From contig DAHG01000057.1 in the NCBI GenBank assembly GCA_002495885.1, positions 30,566 to 94,565 on the forward strand: DNA of 64,000 nt, in the 5' to 3' direction. The DNA comes from Methanocellaceae archaeon UBA148. Lineage in GTDB: Archaea; Halobacteriota; UBA148. Shown here piece by piece: positions 50,906-60,344 of this stretch (position 1 is its first letter; the number at the start of each line of letters is the position of its first letter). The notes below the pieces were generated by a model. That model was not told where the DNA came from, made no database searches, and saw only the letters and a program-made list of their open reading frames with translations. Both the position numbers and the translations under genes were made by a program.

Positions 50906-51627
50906 GTGATGACCTCCTCTCCAGACTCCTTCGTCCTTATTATCACATGACTTAAGAACTGTCTTGCGATCCTTGCAAACTCCACAAGTTCGTCTCTGCT
51001 AGGCACCCTATACTGCTTTAATTCTTCGTTCGGTCCCTGCTCAGGTATGCCTTGCTGAATCACGTAAGTAACATCTGGAATCTCCTCTGCAATGGCCTTG
51101 ATATGCTCTTTCTCAAAAATGAGTCCTTTGAACACAGTTGTTCTCACTTCAAGACGATCCTTACAGATATCCAATGATTTTCTTACCAGTGAGACTGTTT
51201 TAGCACCATCCGCTCCAATCACTTTAGAATAGAGATCGGGATCTGATAATGGCGCCTTTACGTCCAAGAAGACCTTGTCGACCAGATTTTTCTCGATTAA
51301 CTCTCTCAATCGCTCTGGATAGCATCCGTTGGTCTCAATGCCTACAAAAAGTTTACACCTTTTTGCAAAATCTGCCAGACTTTTAATCTGCTCGAATTGC
51401 ATCGTAGGCTCGCCGCCAGAGAAGACCACTGCATTCACAAAATCCTTTGCCTTTTCGATCTTAGATTCTATCTCCTTTATGTCGACTAGATTATCCTCAT
51501 CAAGAAGCTTGTAGTTTTGGCAAAAGGGGCATCTCAGTGGACATTTTCTGAAAAAGACCACCATGGCTGCTTTTCCGTACCAGTCTATTGTTGATACCGG
51601 GATGATCCCGCCAAAATTTACTTCCAA
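50902..51627 (-). CDS. nrdG: Anaerobic ribonucleotide reductase activating protein (radical SAM)
   Basis: Activates NrdD by creating its glycyl radical. 241 residues; the radical SAM site is FFRKCPLRCPFCQNY (CxxxCxxC), then VVFSGGEPTMQ for SAM. Longer than E. coli NrdG (about 155 residues) and of the archaeal type with N-terminal VSTIDWYGKAAMVVFFR. The start is TTG at 51627, with GTGATCC just upstream (complementary to the 16S 3' end). It is about 4.9 kb from nrdD and so not in the same operon. Confidence 0.9.
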   Translation of the reverse strand: MEVNFGGIIPVSTIDWYGKAAMVVFFRKCPLRCPFCQNYKLLDEDNLVDIKEIESKIEKAKDFVNAVVFSGGEPTMQFEQIKSLADFAKRCKLFVGIETNGCYPERLRELIEKNLVDKVFLDVKAPLSDPDLYSKVIGADGAKTVSLVRKSLDICKDRLEVRTTVFKGLIFEKEHIKAIAEEIPDVTYVIQQGIPEQGPNEELKQYRVPSRDELVEFARIARQFLSHVIIRTKESGEEVIT

Positions 51628-51775
51628 AGGATCACGCTCTTTTCTTCTATATGATTATCAAGGCTTTGGAGCCTTACTTACTAACATATTTTTTTATATT
51701 GTATTGTGGTTAGTGCCTTATGATTTAGTGGAAAGTCTGTTTTCTTGTCGGTCCTTTAATAGTGGTGAAAACTCC

Positions 51776-51801
51776 ATGTAATACTCCACGTAATATTACA
51801 T
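51776..51801. promoter_or_regulatory. Inverted repeat ATGTAATA-N10-TATTACAT
   Basis: Eight-base perfect arms with a ten-base spacer, in the non-coding stretch 51628-51884 about 150 bases upstream of nrdG. It could be an operator for nrdG or the end signal of the nuclease gene; nothing decides between them. Confidence 0.35.
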
Positions 51802-51884
51802 TTCATTTATTACATCTGTTTAATCGACTTTTTCATTTTTAATCATCTTTTAAACAATTCATCCACCACTTTAGGCACATCATA

Positions 51885-53231
51885 CTATCCTATTATCTGG
51901 ATTCTATATTTTTCGACATCACCAGCAAACTTAGACTTATGAACTACTTCTTCAATGACATCTGAATACTTTTTTAAGTCATAGTTGCAAACGAAGTAGC
52001 CCCCAAGTATTTTAATTCCATCGTTTTTCAAAGTCTTGATATGTTTTATTATTTGATCGAGACCTTGTTGTATGGTATTTTTTTTTTACAGATCTTTCAT
52101 CTCTATCAGTCATATGCATCCGACATTCAATGAGTACTTTTCCGTTTGGAGTTTCGCAGAGAAAACATTTTCATATTCTGAACTACATACAGAGGGTTCA
52201 AATTTGATATCTCTCTCTTTTAATAACCATGCTAACGCAACACTCACTAAACCATCTTGGTGCAGAATACTCTCTTCGATCGTTGGATTAATGTTATGTA
52301 CGGTACCGATTGCCACAGGTTTATCACATTTAGGGCACATCATTTTTAAGTGAGTAGGACTTATCCTTGAAGTTGTTGTACATACAAACGGTCCATCTTG
52401 ACAATGCATACACCAAAAAACCGTGCCAAGATTATTAATCAGTTTTAGCGTATATAGTTCGTATAATATGTCTCTATATTCTTTTGCTTGAATTTGCTGT
52501 ACTGAAAGTAAATTTCGGGTGTGATCATATCCATAAAGGTAATAAGGTGCAAAAATGTTTGTAAAATCCATCTGCTTTAGCAGTTCAAATACCTTGGAAC
52601 TCTTTATAACGTTTGTAAAACCAAGAGTATATTTTTTTATCATTCGTTTTATCTCATTGCTATCGGTTTCGTTGGAAAGATCTTCGTCTTGGATGTCACC
52701 AAGATACTTTTCATCAAGATACTTTAATTCATCAAAAGCATCAACGTTTATGCCTTTGTAATCATTAAGGATTTCTTTCATCTTTTTAAATGAAAATTCT
52801 TTGCTTCTGATAACCTTTTGAATGTCTTTGTTTTTTCTGACAAATTTAATGAGAAAATACATTAAGACGTCCTTGACGTCATTCATTGCACCTTCAACAA
52901 CTCCAGTATACGTATCCATCAATTTTTGTTGATCTATCTCTTTTAATTCACTTGTAGAGACGAGTAATCTAAGGCCAGTAGGGTCAATAATCTCTGATGA
53001 ATTTGATGTTAGATTATCCACTGCTAGATATGGCATCATTATTTTGATTTGCCCCTCTTCAATTTGAAAGAATAAAATCTCTTTATGTGCGAAGAACAAC
53101 CTTGCCATCAATTCGTTTTCCCATAATTTTTTAAAAAACAAAGTTAATTCTGGGCTCTTTTTTAAACGTTCAAGTATCTCTAATATTGACCTACTGTTTT
53201 TGTCTTTTTGTTGAAACACGTTGGACATCAT
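51885..53231 (-). pseudogene. Zinc-ribbon protein with C-terminal PD-(D/E)XK-like nuclease domain, frameshifted
   Basis: A first frame (52110-53231, 373 residues) has a long helical N-terminal part, a zinc ribbon (WCMHCQDGPF, MMCPKCDKPV) and the start of a nuclease-like domain (DGLVSVALAWLLKERDIKFEPSVCSSEYENVF) before ending abruptly. Restoring one base near 52136 continues it as VLIECRMHMTDRDERS. Removing one A from the A10 tract (T10 on +, 52078-52087) continues it as a protein-like stretch to the stop at 51885: LDQIIKHIKTLKNDGIKILG, then YFVCNYDLKKYS and more. The reconstructed protein has about 448 residues. Family unknown to me. Confidence 0.65.
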
Positions 53232-53487
53232 TTTTGTTCACGTTTTTCTTTGGATTTTCATACGTATCTACCGCATTATTATATTTCTGCTCAGAAAATA
53301 ACCAGCTTCGAACACGTTTTATCCTTATTTATTATACTCCTTATTTATCCTTTTTTCATGTTGAGATAATCTCACTCTCTTATTTTGTACAAAAGTTTGT
53401 CATCTAATCTCTTTATATCATATATGCAGCGCTTTCCCTCACTATCTATTTATCTTTTCTTTATTTCTAATGTTCTTTATCCCTTTC

Positions 53488-55014
53488 CTATTTCCTAAAG
53501 ATCATCGCATTCTCTGGATTGAGTCCGACCCATTTCACAGCATATCCCAACAAATCCAGCATTTGGTCCACTCCTGTTATGCCCTTTTCCTCTAAAAGCT
53601 CAGACGCCTCTATGCGCGTATTTTTCTCCTTCATTTCGTCCTTTAGTTTTTCGATCAAGCTTTTGCTGATTAGCTGATCTCCGACAAGCACATGATCTTT
53701 TCTTGTCGCAGAAAAGACCCTTTTGATAGCTTCGAGGCTGACATTTTGCTCAGATGCCACTTTGTTCAATTCTATCACGTCTCCTACCGCCTCAAGATCG
53801 ACTTTAGCCAGAGATTCAACCTCTCTTCTAACATTCTTCTCCTCGCGCTCTTTCAAATAATCCCATATTGGTTTCAATGGGACCCCTCTCTCATAGAATA
53901 TCACCTTGCCTTTTTTCAAGTCTATAAAGTGAGAACACGACAAGTTCTTGTCCACCGCTATTATCATGTTCTCCTCGCCAATCTTCTGTAGCTTAGCGAT
54001 CTTCCTCCTCAGATACTCCTCTGTCCAGAAACCAACGATCTCCAGATAGACCTTCATGCCTCCCTTTTCGAAGCTGAAATCTGGTATGAAAACACTTTGA
54101 CCGGCAAGCAAGGGCTCGGGCTCTCTTCTTAAAATCCAGCCTGTATCCAATGAATTGAAGCCTTGTGAGAATTTTAGCTCAACGGTGCTATCGAACCCCT
54201 CGCCTGAGTAACCGCTGGCTAGGATACCACCATGTCTATCTCCATCCATCGTGAACTTCAGGATCTTCGGTGTGTTTTTATATCTCTGGACTATGCTGGC
54301 TTTTATCGCCCACTTCTCTGAGCCAATTATAACGGGAATAAGCTTCGCAAGGGCTGTTCCATAGCGTTCTGTTGTCTTTATCAAAGACATGGCCCCTTCG
54401 ACGATGATGCAAAACCCCTCATCGTACTTTTCAACCAGGTACATCAATCCAAGGTGTTTGATGCTACTGAAGACGCTTTGGTAGTTACTTCCAATATAGG
54501 CCTCCATTCCCATGGCTTTAAACAACAAAGTCTGAGCTAGGGAGAGGTTATACGATCTTAACAACTCTTCTGGGCTTAAGGTGTTAAATTCCTTGAGTAT
54601 TAGATTAGATTCGATGTCTGCCCATAGCGATTGTTCCAGATCATCCACTGAAACACCCAATGAAGATGCAGCATCTCTTAGCACTACTTCTCTCCTCTCA
54701 TTTGAAGTCACTGCAGCGCCTTTAGCTTCTTCGAAAACAGCTCTTCTAGCGTTAACAGGATCTACTGTGCATTGTACTTCAAAAATACATCTTCTTTCAA
54801 GTATAATTCTGAGCCCTCTAATAAATCGATGATCATAACCCTCCTCTAACTCGCCCAGTGGTAAATCGCCTTGCTTTCTTCCCGTAAATCTCTCAAATAT
54901 ATGGATGAGTTCTTCTGCTATTTTGAGATATTCTTCTTTCAAAGGTACAAATTTAGGGCTTATCTTGCCTTTGTAGATTTTCTTGACCAAAAGCTCAGAT
55001 GGAAGCATTTGCAC
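53488..55014 (-). CDS. bax1: DUF790 nuclease, Bax1-type XPB partner
   Basis: 508 residues. DUF790 proteins are the archaeal Bax1 nucleases that bind XPB helicase and cut beside DNA bubbles, resembling XPG. Visible are an N-terminal helical stretch, MEAYIGSNYQS, and a nuclease region FIPDFSFEKGGMKVYLEIVGFWTEEYLRRK with the acidic PDF...YLEIVGFW site. The start overlaps the end of xpb by 20 bases, the conserved arrangement of this pair. A role in nucleotide excision repair is inferred from the pair. Confidence 0.9.
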   Translation of the reverse strand: MQMLPSELLVKKIYKGKISPKFVPLKEEYLKIAEELIHIFERFTGRKQGDLPLGELEEGYDHRFIRGLRIILERRCIFEVQCTVDPVNARRAVFEEAKGAAVTSNERREVVLRDAASSLGVSVDDLEQSLWADIESNLILKEFNTLSPEELLRSYNLSLAQTLLFKAMGMEAYIGSNYQSVFSSIKHLGLMYLVEKYDEGFCIIVEGAMSLIKTTERYGTALAKLIPVIIGSEKWAIKASIVQRYKNTPKILKFTMDGDRHGGILASGYSGEGFDSTVELKFSQGFNSLDTGWILRREPEPLLAGQSVFIPDFSFEKGGMKVYLEIVGFWTEEYLRRKIAKLQKIGEENMIIAVDKNLSCSHFIDLKKGKVIFYERGVPLKPIWDYLKEREEKNVRREVESLAKVDLEAVGDVIELNKVASEQNVSLEAIKRVFSATRKDHVLVGDQLISKSLIEKLKDEMKEKNTRIEASELLEEKGITGVDQMLDLLGYAVKWVGLNPENAMIFRK

Positions 55015-56350
55015 CCAGCCCCATTCTCCTCTTCCTAGATGTCCCTACCTCACTCGTTTTTCGCGATACTACCTCATACATTATCGCATTCTTCCCCTCT
55101 TTTTTTCTAAGTATTCTGCCCAAACGTTGTATGAACTCTCTTGAACTACCACTTCCGCTTAGAACTATGGCTACGTTTGCCTCGGGAACGTCAATGCCCT
55201 CATCAAGAACCTTCGATGTGACTATCACCCTGTATTTTTCGCTTCTGAAGTTATCCAAAATCTCGGTTCTCTCATCTCTAGGCGTCTTATGAGTGATGGA
55301 AGGTACGAGAAACATTTTCGAGATCTCTTGGACTAAGAGGTTGTGCTCTGTGAAAATCAATATTCTATCACTATGGTGCTTTTCGAGTATCTCTCTCAGT
55401 TTGTCCAGCTTTGATCTTGAATTCAGTGCTATCATCCTAGCTCTATGTCTCGCCAACAAAGCCTCTCTTGCCTTAGCATCTCTCCCGGTTCTCATGACGA
55501 AATACTGGAAATCCTTAGGAGTCCTCAAAACAATGTTGTGTGTGCGAAGATAGTTGGTATAGATATGATGCTGTTTTTCGTACTCTTCTACTTCTTCAGG
55601 TGTTAATTCAGTCTTAACTCTTTTTAGCGTGTAGTTGGAAAGGTGTTTTCCGGCAAGCTTTTCTACGGACATCTCAAAGATCTTTCCTCCAACTAAATTT
55701 GTCAGCTTTTCATGTAAGCCATCCTCTCTCTCGTAGGTTGCTGTCAGCCCCAGTCTACAAGGGGTAGCATACATCTCAGCTATTTGCATATAACCAGACG
55801 ACGGGAGATGATGAACCTCATCGAACACCATGAAATAGAACTTGTTGCCAAGCTCCTCTGCCCTTAGGTAGGCGGTATCGTATGTGGCAACGGTGATCGG
55901 TCTTAGGATATGCTCTCCTCCGCCATAAACTCCAATTTCTATGTTAAACTCTTCAGACAGCTTGGTACGCCACTGGTCGACTAAGTCCAGAGTTGGTACG
56001 ACAACCAGCGTGGGCATGCTAAATCTCGCCATAGCTTCTATTGCGATAACGGTTTTTCCTGCCCCAGTTGGTAGAACTATAACCCCGTTTCTCCCGGTGT
56101 CAATCCATGTCTTGAGAGCGTCCCTTTGGTAGTCTCTTAATTTTAGGTTGCTTGACAATGTGGGGCAAGGAATCAAATCCAAAACTTCATCTGAGAACTC
56201 AATGTCTGACCTCCTGAGATAATCGATAATGTTCCTGTAGTGCATGGCCAATGCTCTGTATGTATTAGAACGAGAATCCCAGTATGAGTTTGGAATTCTC
56301 ATGCTGCCTCTGATTAATATGGTTCCTTTATCGTAATTTAGTTGAATCAT
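54995..56350 (-). CDS. xpb: XPB-type DNA repair helicase
   Basis: About 451 residues. N-terminal damage-recognition domain (about 1-65), helicase domain 1 with Walker A VLPTGAGKTVIAIEA at about 94-108 and FDEVHHLPS, an RED-type motif (YEREDGLHEKL), and helicase domain 2 with LDEGIDVPEANVAIVLSGSGSSREFIQRLGRILR. 3'-5' helicase acting with Bax1. I start at the ATG at 56350 (MIQLNYDKGTILIRG); upstream ATGs at 56356, 56374 and 56377 add a Cys-rich tail that family members lack. Confidence 0.93.
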   Translation of the reverse strand: MIQLNYDKGTILIRGSMRIPNSYWDSRSNTYRALAMHYRNIIDYLRRSDIEFSDEVLDLIPCPTLSSNLKLRDYQRDALKTWIDTGRNGVIVLPTGAGKTVIAIEAMARFSMPTLVVVPTLDLVDQWRTKLSEEFNIEIGVYGGGEHILRPITVATYDTAYLRAEELGNKFYFMVFDEVHHLPSSGYMQIAEMYATPCRLGLTATYEREDGLHEKLTNLVGGKIFEMSVEKLAGKHLSNYTLKRVKTELTPEEVEEYEKQHHIYTNYLRTHNIVLRTPKDFQYFVMRTGRDAKAREALLARHRARMIALNSRSKLDKLREILEKHHSDRILIFTEHNLLVQEISKMFLVPSITHKTPRDERTEILDNFRSEKYRVIVTSKVLDEGIDVPEANVAIVLSGSGSSREFIQRLGRILRKKEGKNAIMYEVVSRKTSEVGTSRKRRMGLGANASI

Positions 56351-56499
56351 GTTCATCACACACTGCACACACATCAAAAAATCACAAATTCATTTTTCGT
56401 GTTGAAGAGATGTTTGTTTATAGTATATTTTGTAAAAAACGGATGTTTGGCGTCTGAATAATTCATTCCCAATTTCACAATCAATAAATAGTTCCCTCC

Positions 56500-58782
56500 T
56501 CAGCTCATCTCCGCGGCGCCATACCTTTTTCTATCCATTAACTCCTGCTTTTTGGCAGCATTCCATCCGCTGACAGCTTGGAGGTAACCGGTTACCCTTG
56601 ACAGATGCTCGACGTTCTTAGAAGAACAATTGGGACATTCATCGCGCAGACCAGAAGCGACATGGAAATCATCCATGCATACGGTCATGTCCTTCGTAAA
56701 TGCAAAATAGCCTGCTTGCGTATTTTTCGCAATATTCATGGCAAAAGCCTTCAACCCTCTTGGGTCAGGAGCTGACTCGCCCATGAATATATGGAGAATA
56801 TTGCCCCCATCCACGATTGGGAAGAACGTATGCTCGATTTTTATCCTATCGATGAGAGGGATGTTTGCTCCTGGAAAAACATGGATTCCGTTGGTGTAGT
56901 AGATGGGCAGATCCCTCGTCTCTTTCGCCAGAGATTTTGCATTCTTCTGATCGCCCTTGACGACATTGGCCGCAAAAGGTGCGAACTCATCATGTAATAT
57001 GTCTGCTACTGCAAACTTTTGTGCACATGATTCTGCTGGCGTTCTTGCTAATACGATATTCATGTTGTGTTTTTGGCTCAGCTCCTTTGCATAGAGGCTC
57101 ATTTCTGTCATCGCCCTGATGGCGAGTTTCTTCGCATCTGGGGATTCATGCAATTGCATGCCAAGATGGTGCTGAACCATCTCATTGATTCCAACAACGC
57201 CGATGATATACACTAGATCGGATATGTAAGAAGCGATATCCCCTTTTTCACCGGTAATGGGGTCCTTTGGTCTTTGTGTGACAAACGGCATCCTGTTATT
57301 CCTGATGATGATGTCCATCCACTTTTTCTTTACCTTGAAAAGCTCTACAGAGACGTCCATCAGCCGTTTCAGCTCCTTATACAGGCGCTCATCATCATGT
57401 TCTGCCCTAAAAGCGGCTCTAGGACAGTTGACCGAAACGACCTGCCACCCTCCCATGGAGAAGTGCCTTCCGTTTTTGAAAAGAAGCTTACTCTCAAATT
57501 CCTCGTCATCTGATGATGATGAAAATTGATAGGCACAACACTGATAACATGAAATGCCCTTTCCTGCGCCCCTGTATTCTGGCAGCTGGTTGTCAAAGTA
57601 GGGGGTGCCAAATTTTGCTGCCAGCTCAAAAGCAAGACTATAAAGCTCATCATAGGTTGGTAGTTCTGGATGTGTTCTGTTAAACTCCTCGTTTTCAACC
57701 ATGAAATCTGGCTCGATGGAGATCTCAGGTTTTGGGAAGTTGAACGGCTTGCCCCAGTAATCCCCTTGGAGCATGACGTTCATCAAAGCTTTGAAAGCTA
57801 TGCGCACTTCCCGTTCAAACTCGCCGTAGGTCCTCAGTTGGGCATGCTCACCGTTATATATTTTCCCTTTATATACTACGGGCTTGTCCCTCCATATCTT
57901 GGGAACTCCAGGCGTTAGCTGCACGCTGCTGAAAACCAGTTGACCCCCCCTGGCTACCATCATCTGAGTCATTTCGTATACGAACATCTGCATAAGCTGC
58001 TCGATTTGATCATGGCTCAGCCCCTCAAAATAGGGTGCTATGAAAGTTAGGAAATTGTAGAACCCCTGCCCTCCTGCAAAGTTTGTCTGCGCGCTACCCA
58101 ACGCTTTGACGGCATGTAATACCGCTACCTCTGCTTTTTTCGCCGGACCTGCAACGCTGGCTTTCGTTCCTGAACCGTCCGGCATCAGACCATAATAGAA
58201 GAAGTATCTCAAATCCCAGTCTTGACAAAAACTTCTCGTGCCAAAATATTCCAGATCATGAATATGGATATCTCCCTTTATATGCGCGTCAGCTAACCGT
58301 GGTGGAAGCGATAAAAGATATTGCTCCTTGGATATCTTGTCAGCCTTCTTCTTATGAGAAGTCTCTGCATTATCCTGTAAATTCGCATTCTCATTCGATT
58401 CAAAACCATTGCCTACGTCAATCATGTGTGCATCATACACAGGTGTACCTACACGCGTGGAAACATTTCGCCACTCAATATGGTGATCCTCTAGCAGTAT
58501 GACGTTTACAATTTCCCTTACCAAGGGGCCGGACAGAAATTCTACGCCCATATATCTTATCCGCTTTTCTGCTTCCTTTGCAACTTTCGTAGCTGTCTCC
58601 TCGTCGATTGGAGGGATGCCATAGAACTTCTCGGCAAGTTTGCTTTCCCTTAGTAGTTGTCTCACTATTGCACCCCTGTCCCACTTTAGCATATGCCCAT
58701 CAGAGGTTCTTACATTGGGCATCACTTCCGCGGGAAAACCTTCCAGCGTGGTTTGTACTACTCTGCGTATATAATCACTCAT
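56500..58782 (-). CDS. nrdD: Anaerobic ribonucleoside-triphosphate reductase
   Basis: Makes deoxynucleotides without oxygen. 760 residues. An ATP-cone-like N-terminal domain (about 15-115) controls activity; the central barrel includes FGTRSFCQDWDLRYFFYYG and ISCYQCCAYQF; the C-terminal zinc site is TVCMDDFH...DECPNCSSKN. The glycyl radical is expected at Gly732 in SRVTGYLQAVSGWN. NrdH follows the promoter upstream in the same operon; the activase NrdG is 4.9 kb away. Confidence 0.95.
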   Translation of the reverse strand: MSDYIRRVVQTTLEGFPAEVMPNVRTSDGHMLKWDRGAIVRQLLRESKLAEKFYGIPPIDEETATKVAKEAEKRIRYMGVEFLSGPLVREIVNVILLEDHHIEWRNVSTRVGTPVYDAHMIDVGNGFESNENANLQDNAETSHKKKADKISKEQYLLSLPPRLADAHIKGDIHIHDLEYFGTRSFCQDWDLRYFFYYGLMPDGSGTKASVAGPAKKAEVAVLHAVKALGSAQTNFAGGQGFYNFLTFIAPYFEGLSHDQIEQLMQMFVYEMTQMMVARGGQLVFSSVQLTPGVPKIWRDKPVVYKGKIYNGEHAQLRTYGEFEREVRIAFKALMNVMLQGDYWGKPFNFPKPEISIEPDFMVENEEFNRTHPELPTYDELYSLAFELAAKFGTPYFDNQLPEYRGAGKGISCYQCCAYQFSSSSDDEEFESKLLFKNGRHFSMGGWQVVSVNCPRAAFRAEHDDERLYKELKRLMDVSVELFKVKKKWMDIIIRNNRMPFVTQRPKDPITGEKGDIASYISDLVYIIGVVGINEMVQHHLGMQLHESPDAKKLAIRAMTEMSLYAKELSQKHNMNIVLARTPAESCAQKFAVADILHDEFAPFAANVVKGDQKNAKSLAKETRDLPIYYTNGIHVFPGANIPLIDRIKIEHTFFPIVDGGNILHIFMGESAPDPRGLKAFAMNIAKNTQAGYFAFTKDMTVCMDDFHVASGLRDECPNCSSKNVEHLSRVTGYLQAVSGWNAAKKQELMDRKRYGAAEMS

Positions 58783-58798
58783 CTCTATCTACCCATCC

Positions 58799-59077
58799 CT
58801 ACCTGTCTGGTCTCAACATATCCAGGACCTTGTCAGGTCTTACTCCATTTTCGTCAAACAAATCTTTTGACGTAATAAAAGAGTTATCTATCTGCAGCAC
58901 TGGTGCACTTATGGTGAAGACGTCTCTCATCCTCAACTCTGTCAGTGCCTCAGGAGTGGCCATGTCCATCTCTTCGTATTCTATGTTGTGGGCTTTTAGC
59001 AGGCTCTTTAGTTGCTCACATCTTGGGCACGTCTTAGTGGTATAAACTTTCACTTCAGAAATCATTTCAAAAATCAT
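58799..59077 (-). CDS. nrdH: Glutaredoxin-like reductant, NrdH type
   Basis: About 92 residues from the ATG at 59077, six bases after GAGG; other ATGs at 59065 and 59107 are possible. Thioredoxin-fold with EVKVYTTKTCPRCEQLKSLLKAH (CPRC) and a C-terminal ISAPVLQIDNSFITSKD loop with the cis-proline. Located 16 bases before nrdD, it probably supplies electrons to the reductase. First gene of the operon. Confidence 0.88.
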   Translation of the reverse strand: MIFEMISEVKVYTTKTCPRCEQLKSLLKAHNIEYEEMDMATPEALTELRMRDVFTISAPVLQIDNSFITSKDLFDENGVRPDKVLDMLRPDR

Positions 59078-59107
59078 ATAATTCCTCTGTTTAAAATGCT
59101 TTTTCAT

Positions 59108-59176
59108 ATCACATCTGGTAAAAAGATAACATCATATGGTAAAGGATTTAAAAAGAGATTTATCATATCTGGTAAC
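59108..59176. promoter_or_regulatory. Three repeats of ATCAYATCTGGTAA in the nrdH/HTH divergent promoter
   Basis: Copies at 59108-59122 (ATCACATCTGGTAAA), 59131-59143 (ATCATATGGTAAA, shortened) and 59162-59176 (ATCATATCTGGTAAC). A near-symmetric TATA core ATTTAAAA at about 59147-59154 lies between copies 2 and 3 and can serve both directions: transcription toward nrdH would start near copy 1, toward the HTH gene near copy 3. Operators for shared control of both units. Confidence 0.55.
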
Positions 59177-59220
59177 AAAGGGAAAAGCTTATTCGCTTTT
59201 ATTGAGAACCAACATAGGAC

Positions 59221-59805
59221 ATGAATTTGGAGCAAAAGCTGTGTGAGATTTTGACAGGCATGTTAAAAGAGCAGCAGCTCTCGATCAGCGCCATATCTCG
59301 CCTGATAAAAAAAGGTGGATATGATCAGCACAGGTTGATTCTGACCGGCTATCTGAGAGCTCTGAGAGACCTAGGCCACTTGATCGAGGAAGACGTGCCC
59401 CCCTCCAAGGTGTATTCTTATAATAGCAAGCGCGATAGAGACATCTACTCTCTCGTTGGGGAGCGGATCGCTAGCGTAGATGCAAACAAACGCTTTGCTG
59501 TAGGGGTTTGTGTGCTTCAGCATCTTTTCAATAGACCCTGCTTCAAGCAAGAGTTGAAGTTGATCGGGCTGACACCTACAAGCACAGAATGGACCCAAGA
59601 ATCCAAGGATCCGAACTTGAAGAAATACAGGGAGCTGACGGATGGCATCAAAATTTTATCGGATGAACCTGCCTATGAGTTTGTTGATAAAAAGGATGAC
59701 CCCATAACAGAGGTCGGAGCAGAGGTCCTTGCAGGCATAATTCGAGAGATTATGGACCTCAGTGGCCTTTATCTAAGGTACCAACAGATGAAGTTGATAG
59801 TATGA
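59221..59805 (+). CDS. HTH-domain protein of unknown function, possible regulator
   Basis: 194 residues. The first 65 form a winged-helix-like domain (LSISAISRLIKKGGYDQHRLILTGYLRALRDLGHLIEEDVPPSKVYSY); the rest is mixed helical with no recognised signature. It is in one operon with thpR and cca (overlap of four bases), which are tRNA-related, and shares a promoter region with nrdH-nrdD. Being next to the triple repeat, it may bind those sites (inference). Confidence 0.6.
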   Translation: MNLEQKLCEILTGMLKEQQLSISAISRLIKKGGYDQHRLILTGYLRALRDLGHLIEEDVPPSKVYSYNSKRDRDIYSLVGERIASVDANKRFAVGVCVLQHLFNRPCFKQELKLIGLTPTSTEWTQESKDPNLKKYRELTDGIKILSDEPAYEFVDKKDDPITEVGAEVLAGIIREIMDLSGLYLRYQQMKLIV

Positions 59806-60344
59806 TCAGGACGTTTATTGCGGTAGACCTATCCAGCGAGATTAGGGAAAGGATAAAAGACATACATCAACAGTTTGCCAGTTATGCTGTACGATTGGTC
59901 AATCCTGACTTGGCCCACATCACGATCAAGTTTTTGGGGGATATGTCTGAGGACAAAGTCGGTCCGATCAAGGATGCGCTTAGTAGGATACATTGTTCTC
60001 CTTTTGACATCGATGTTGAGGGCATAGGCGTCTTTCCTAACTTGGGTTATGTCCGCGTAATTTGGGTTAGCGCCAAAGGCGATTTTAGAGAATTGCATCA
60101 AGAGGTGGAGGCAGCGCTGAATCCCTTGGGCTTTCCTCCTGACAATAGAAAGTTTACGGCTCATGCAACGTTGGCCAGGGGAAAAGAGACGTCAAAAGAA
60201 CAAAAAAAATCCTTAGCCAGCAAGATATCGCAACTGTCAGACGCCAAGCTTGGAAGGATGAAGGTCGATTGTATCAGGTTTAAGAAAAGCACGTTGACGC
60301 CAAACGGGTCCATCTATGACACCTTGCACGAAGTGAGATTGTGA
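59802..60344 (+). CDS. thpR: RNA 2',3'-cyclic phosphodiesterase
   Basis: 180 residues of the 2H phosphoesterase superfamily with both HxT motifs: HITIKFLG (His39-Thr41) and HATLARGK (His121-Thr123). It opens 2',3'-cyclic phosphate ends to 2'-phosphate and may ligate split tRNA halves. It overlaps the HTH gene upstream and cca downstream, each by four bases; the thpR-cca linkage is typical of Euryarchaeota. Confidence 0.95.
   Translation: MIRTFIAVDLSSEIRERIKDIHQQFASYAVRLVNPDLAHITIKFLGDMSEDKVGPIKDALSRIHCSPFDIDVEGIGVFPNLGYVRVIWVSAKGDFRELHQEVEAALNPLGFPPDNRKFTAHATLARGKETSKEQKKSLASKISQLSDAKLGRMKVDCIRFKKSTLTPNGSIYDTLHEVRL

Noticed and set aside
51859..51880. CACTTTAGGCACATCAT as a further copy of the island repeat
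   Set aside because: Only the CTTTAGG core is shared and the site is isolated; not enough to include.
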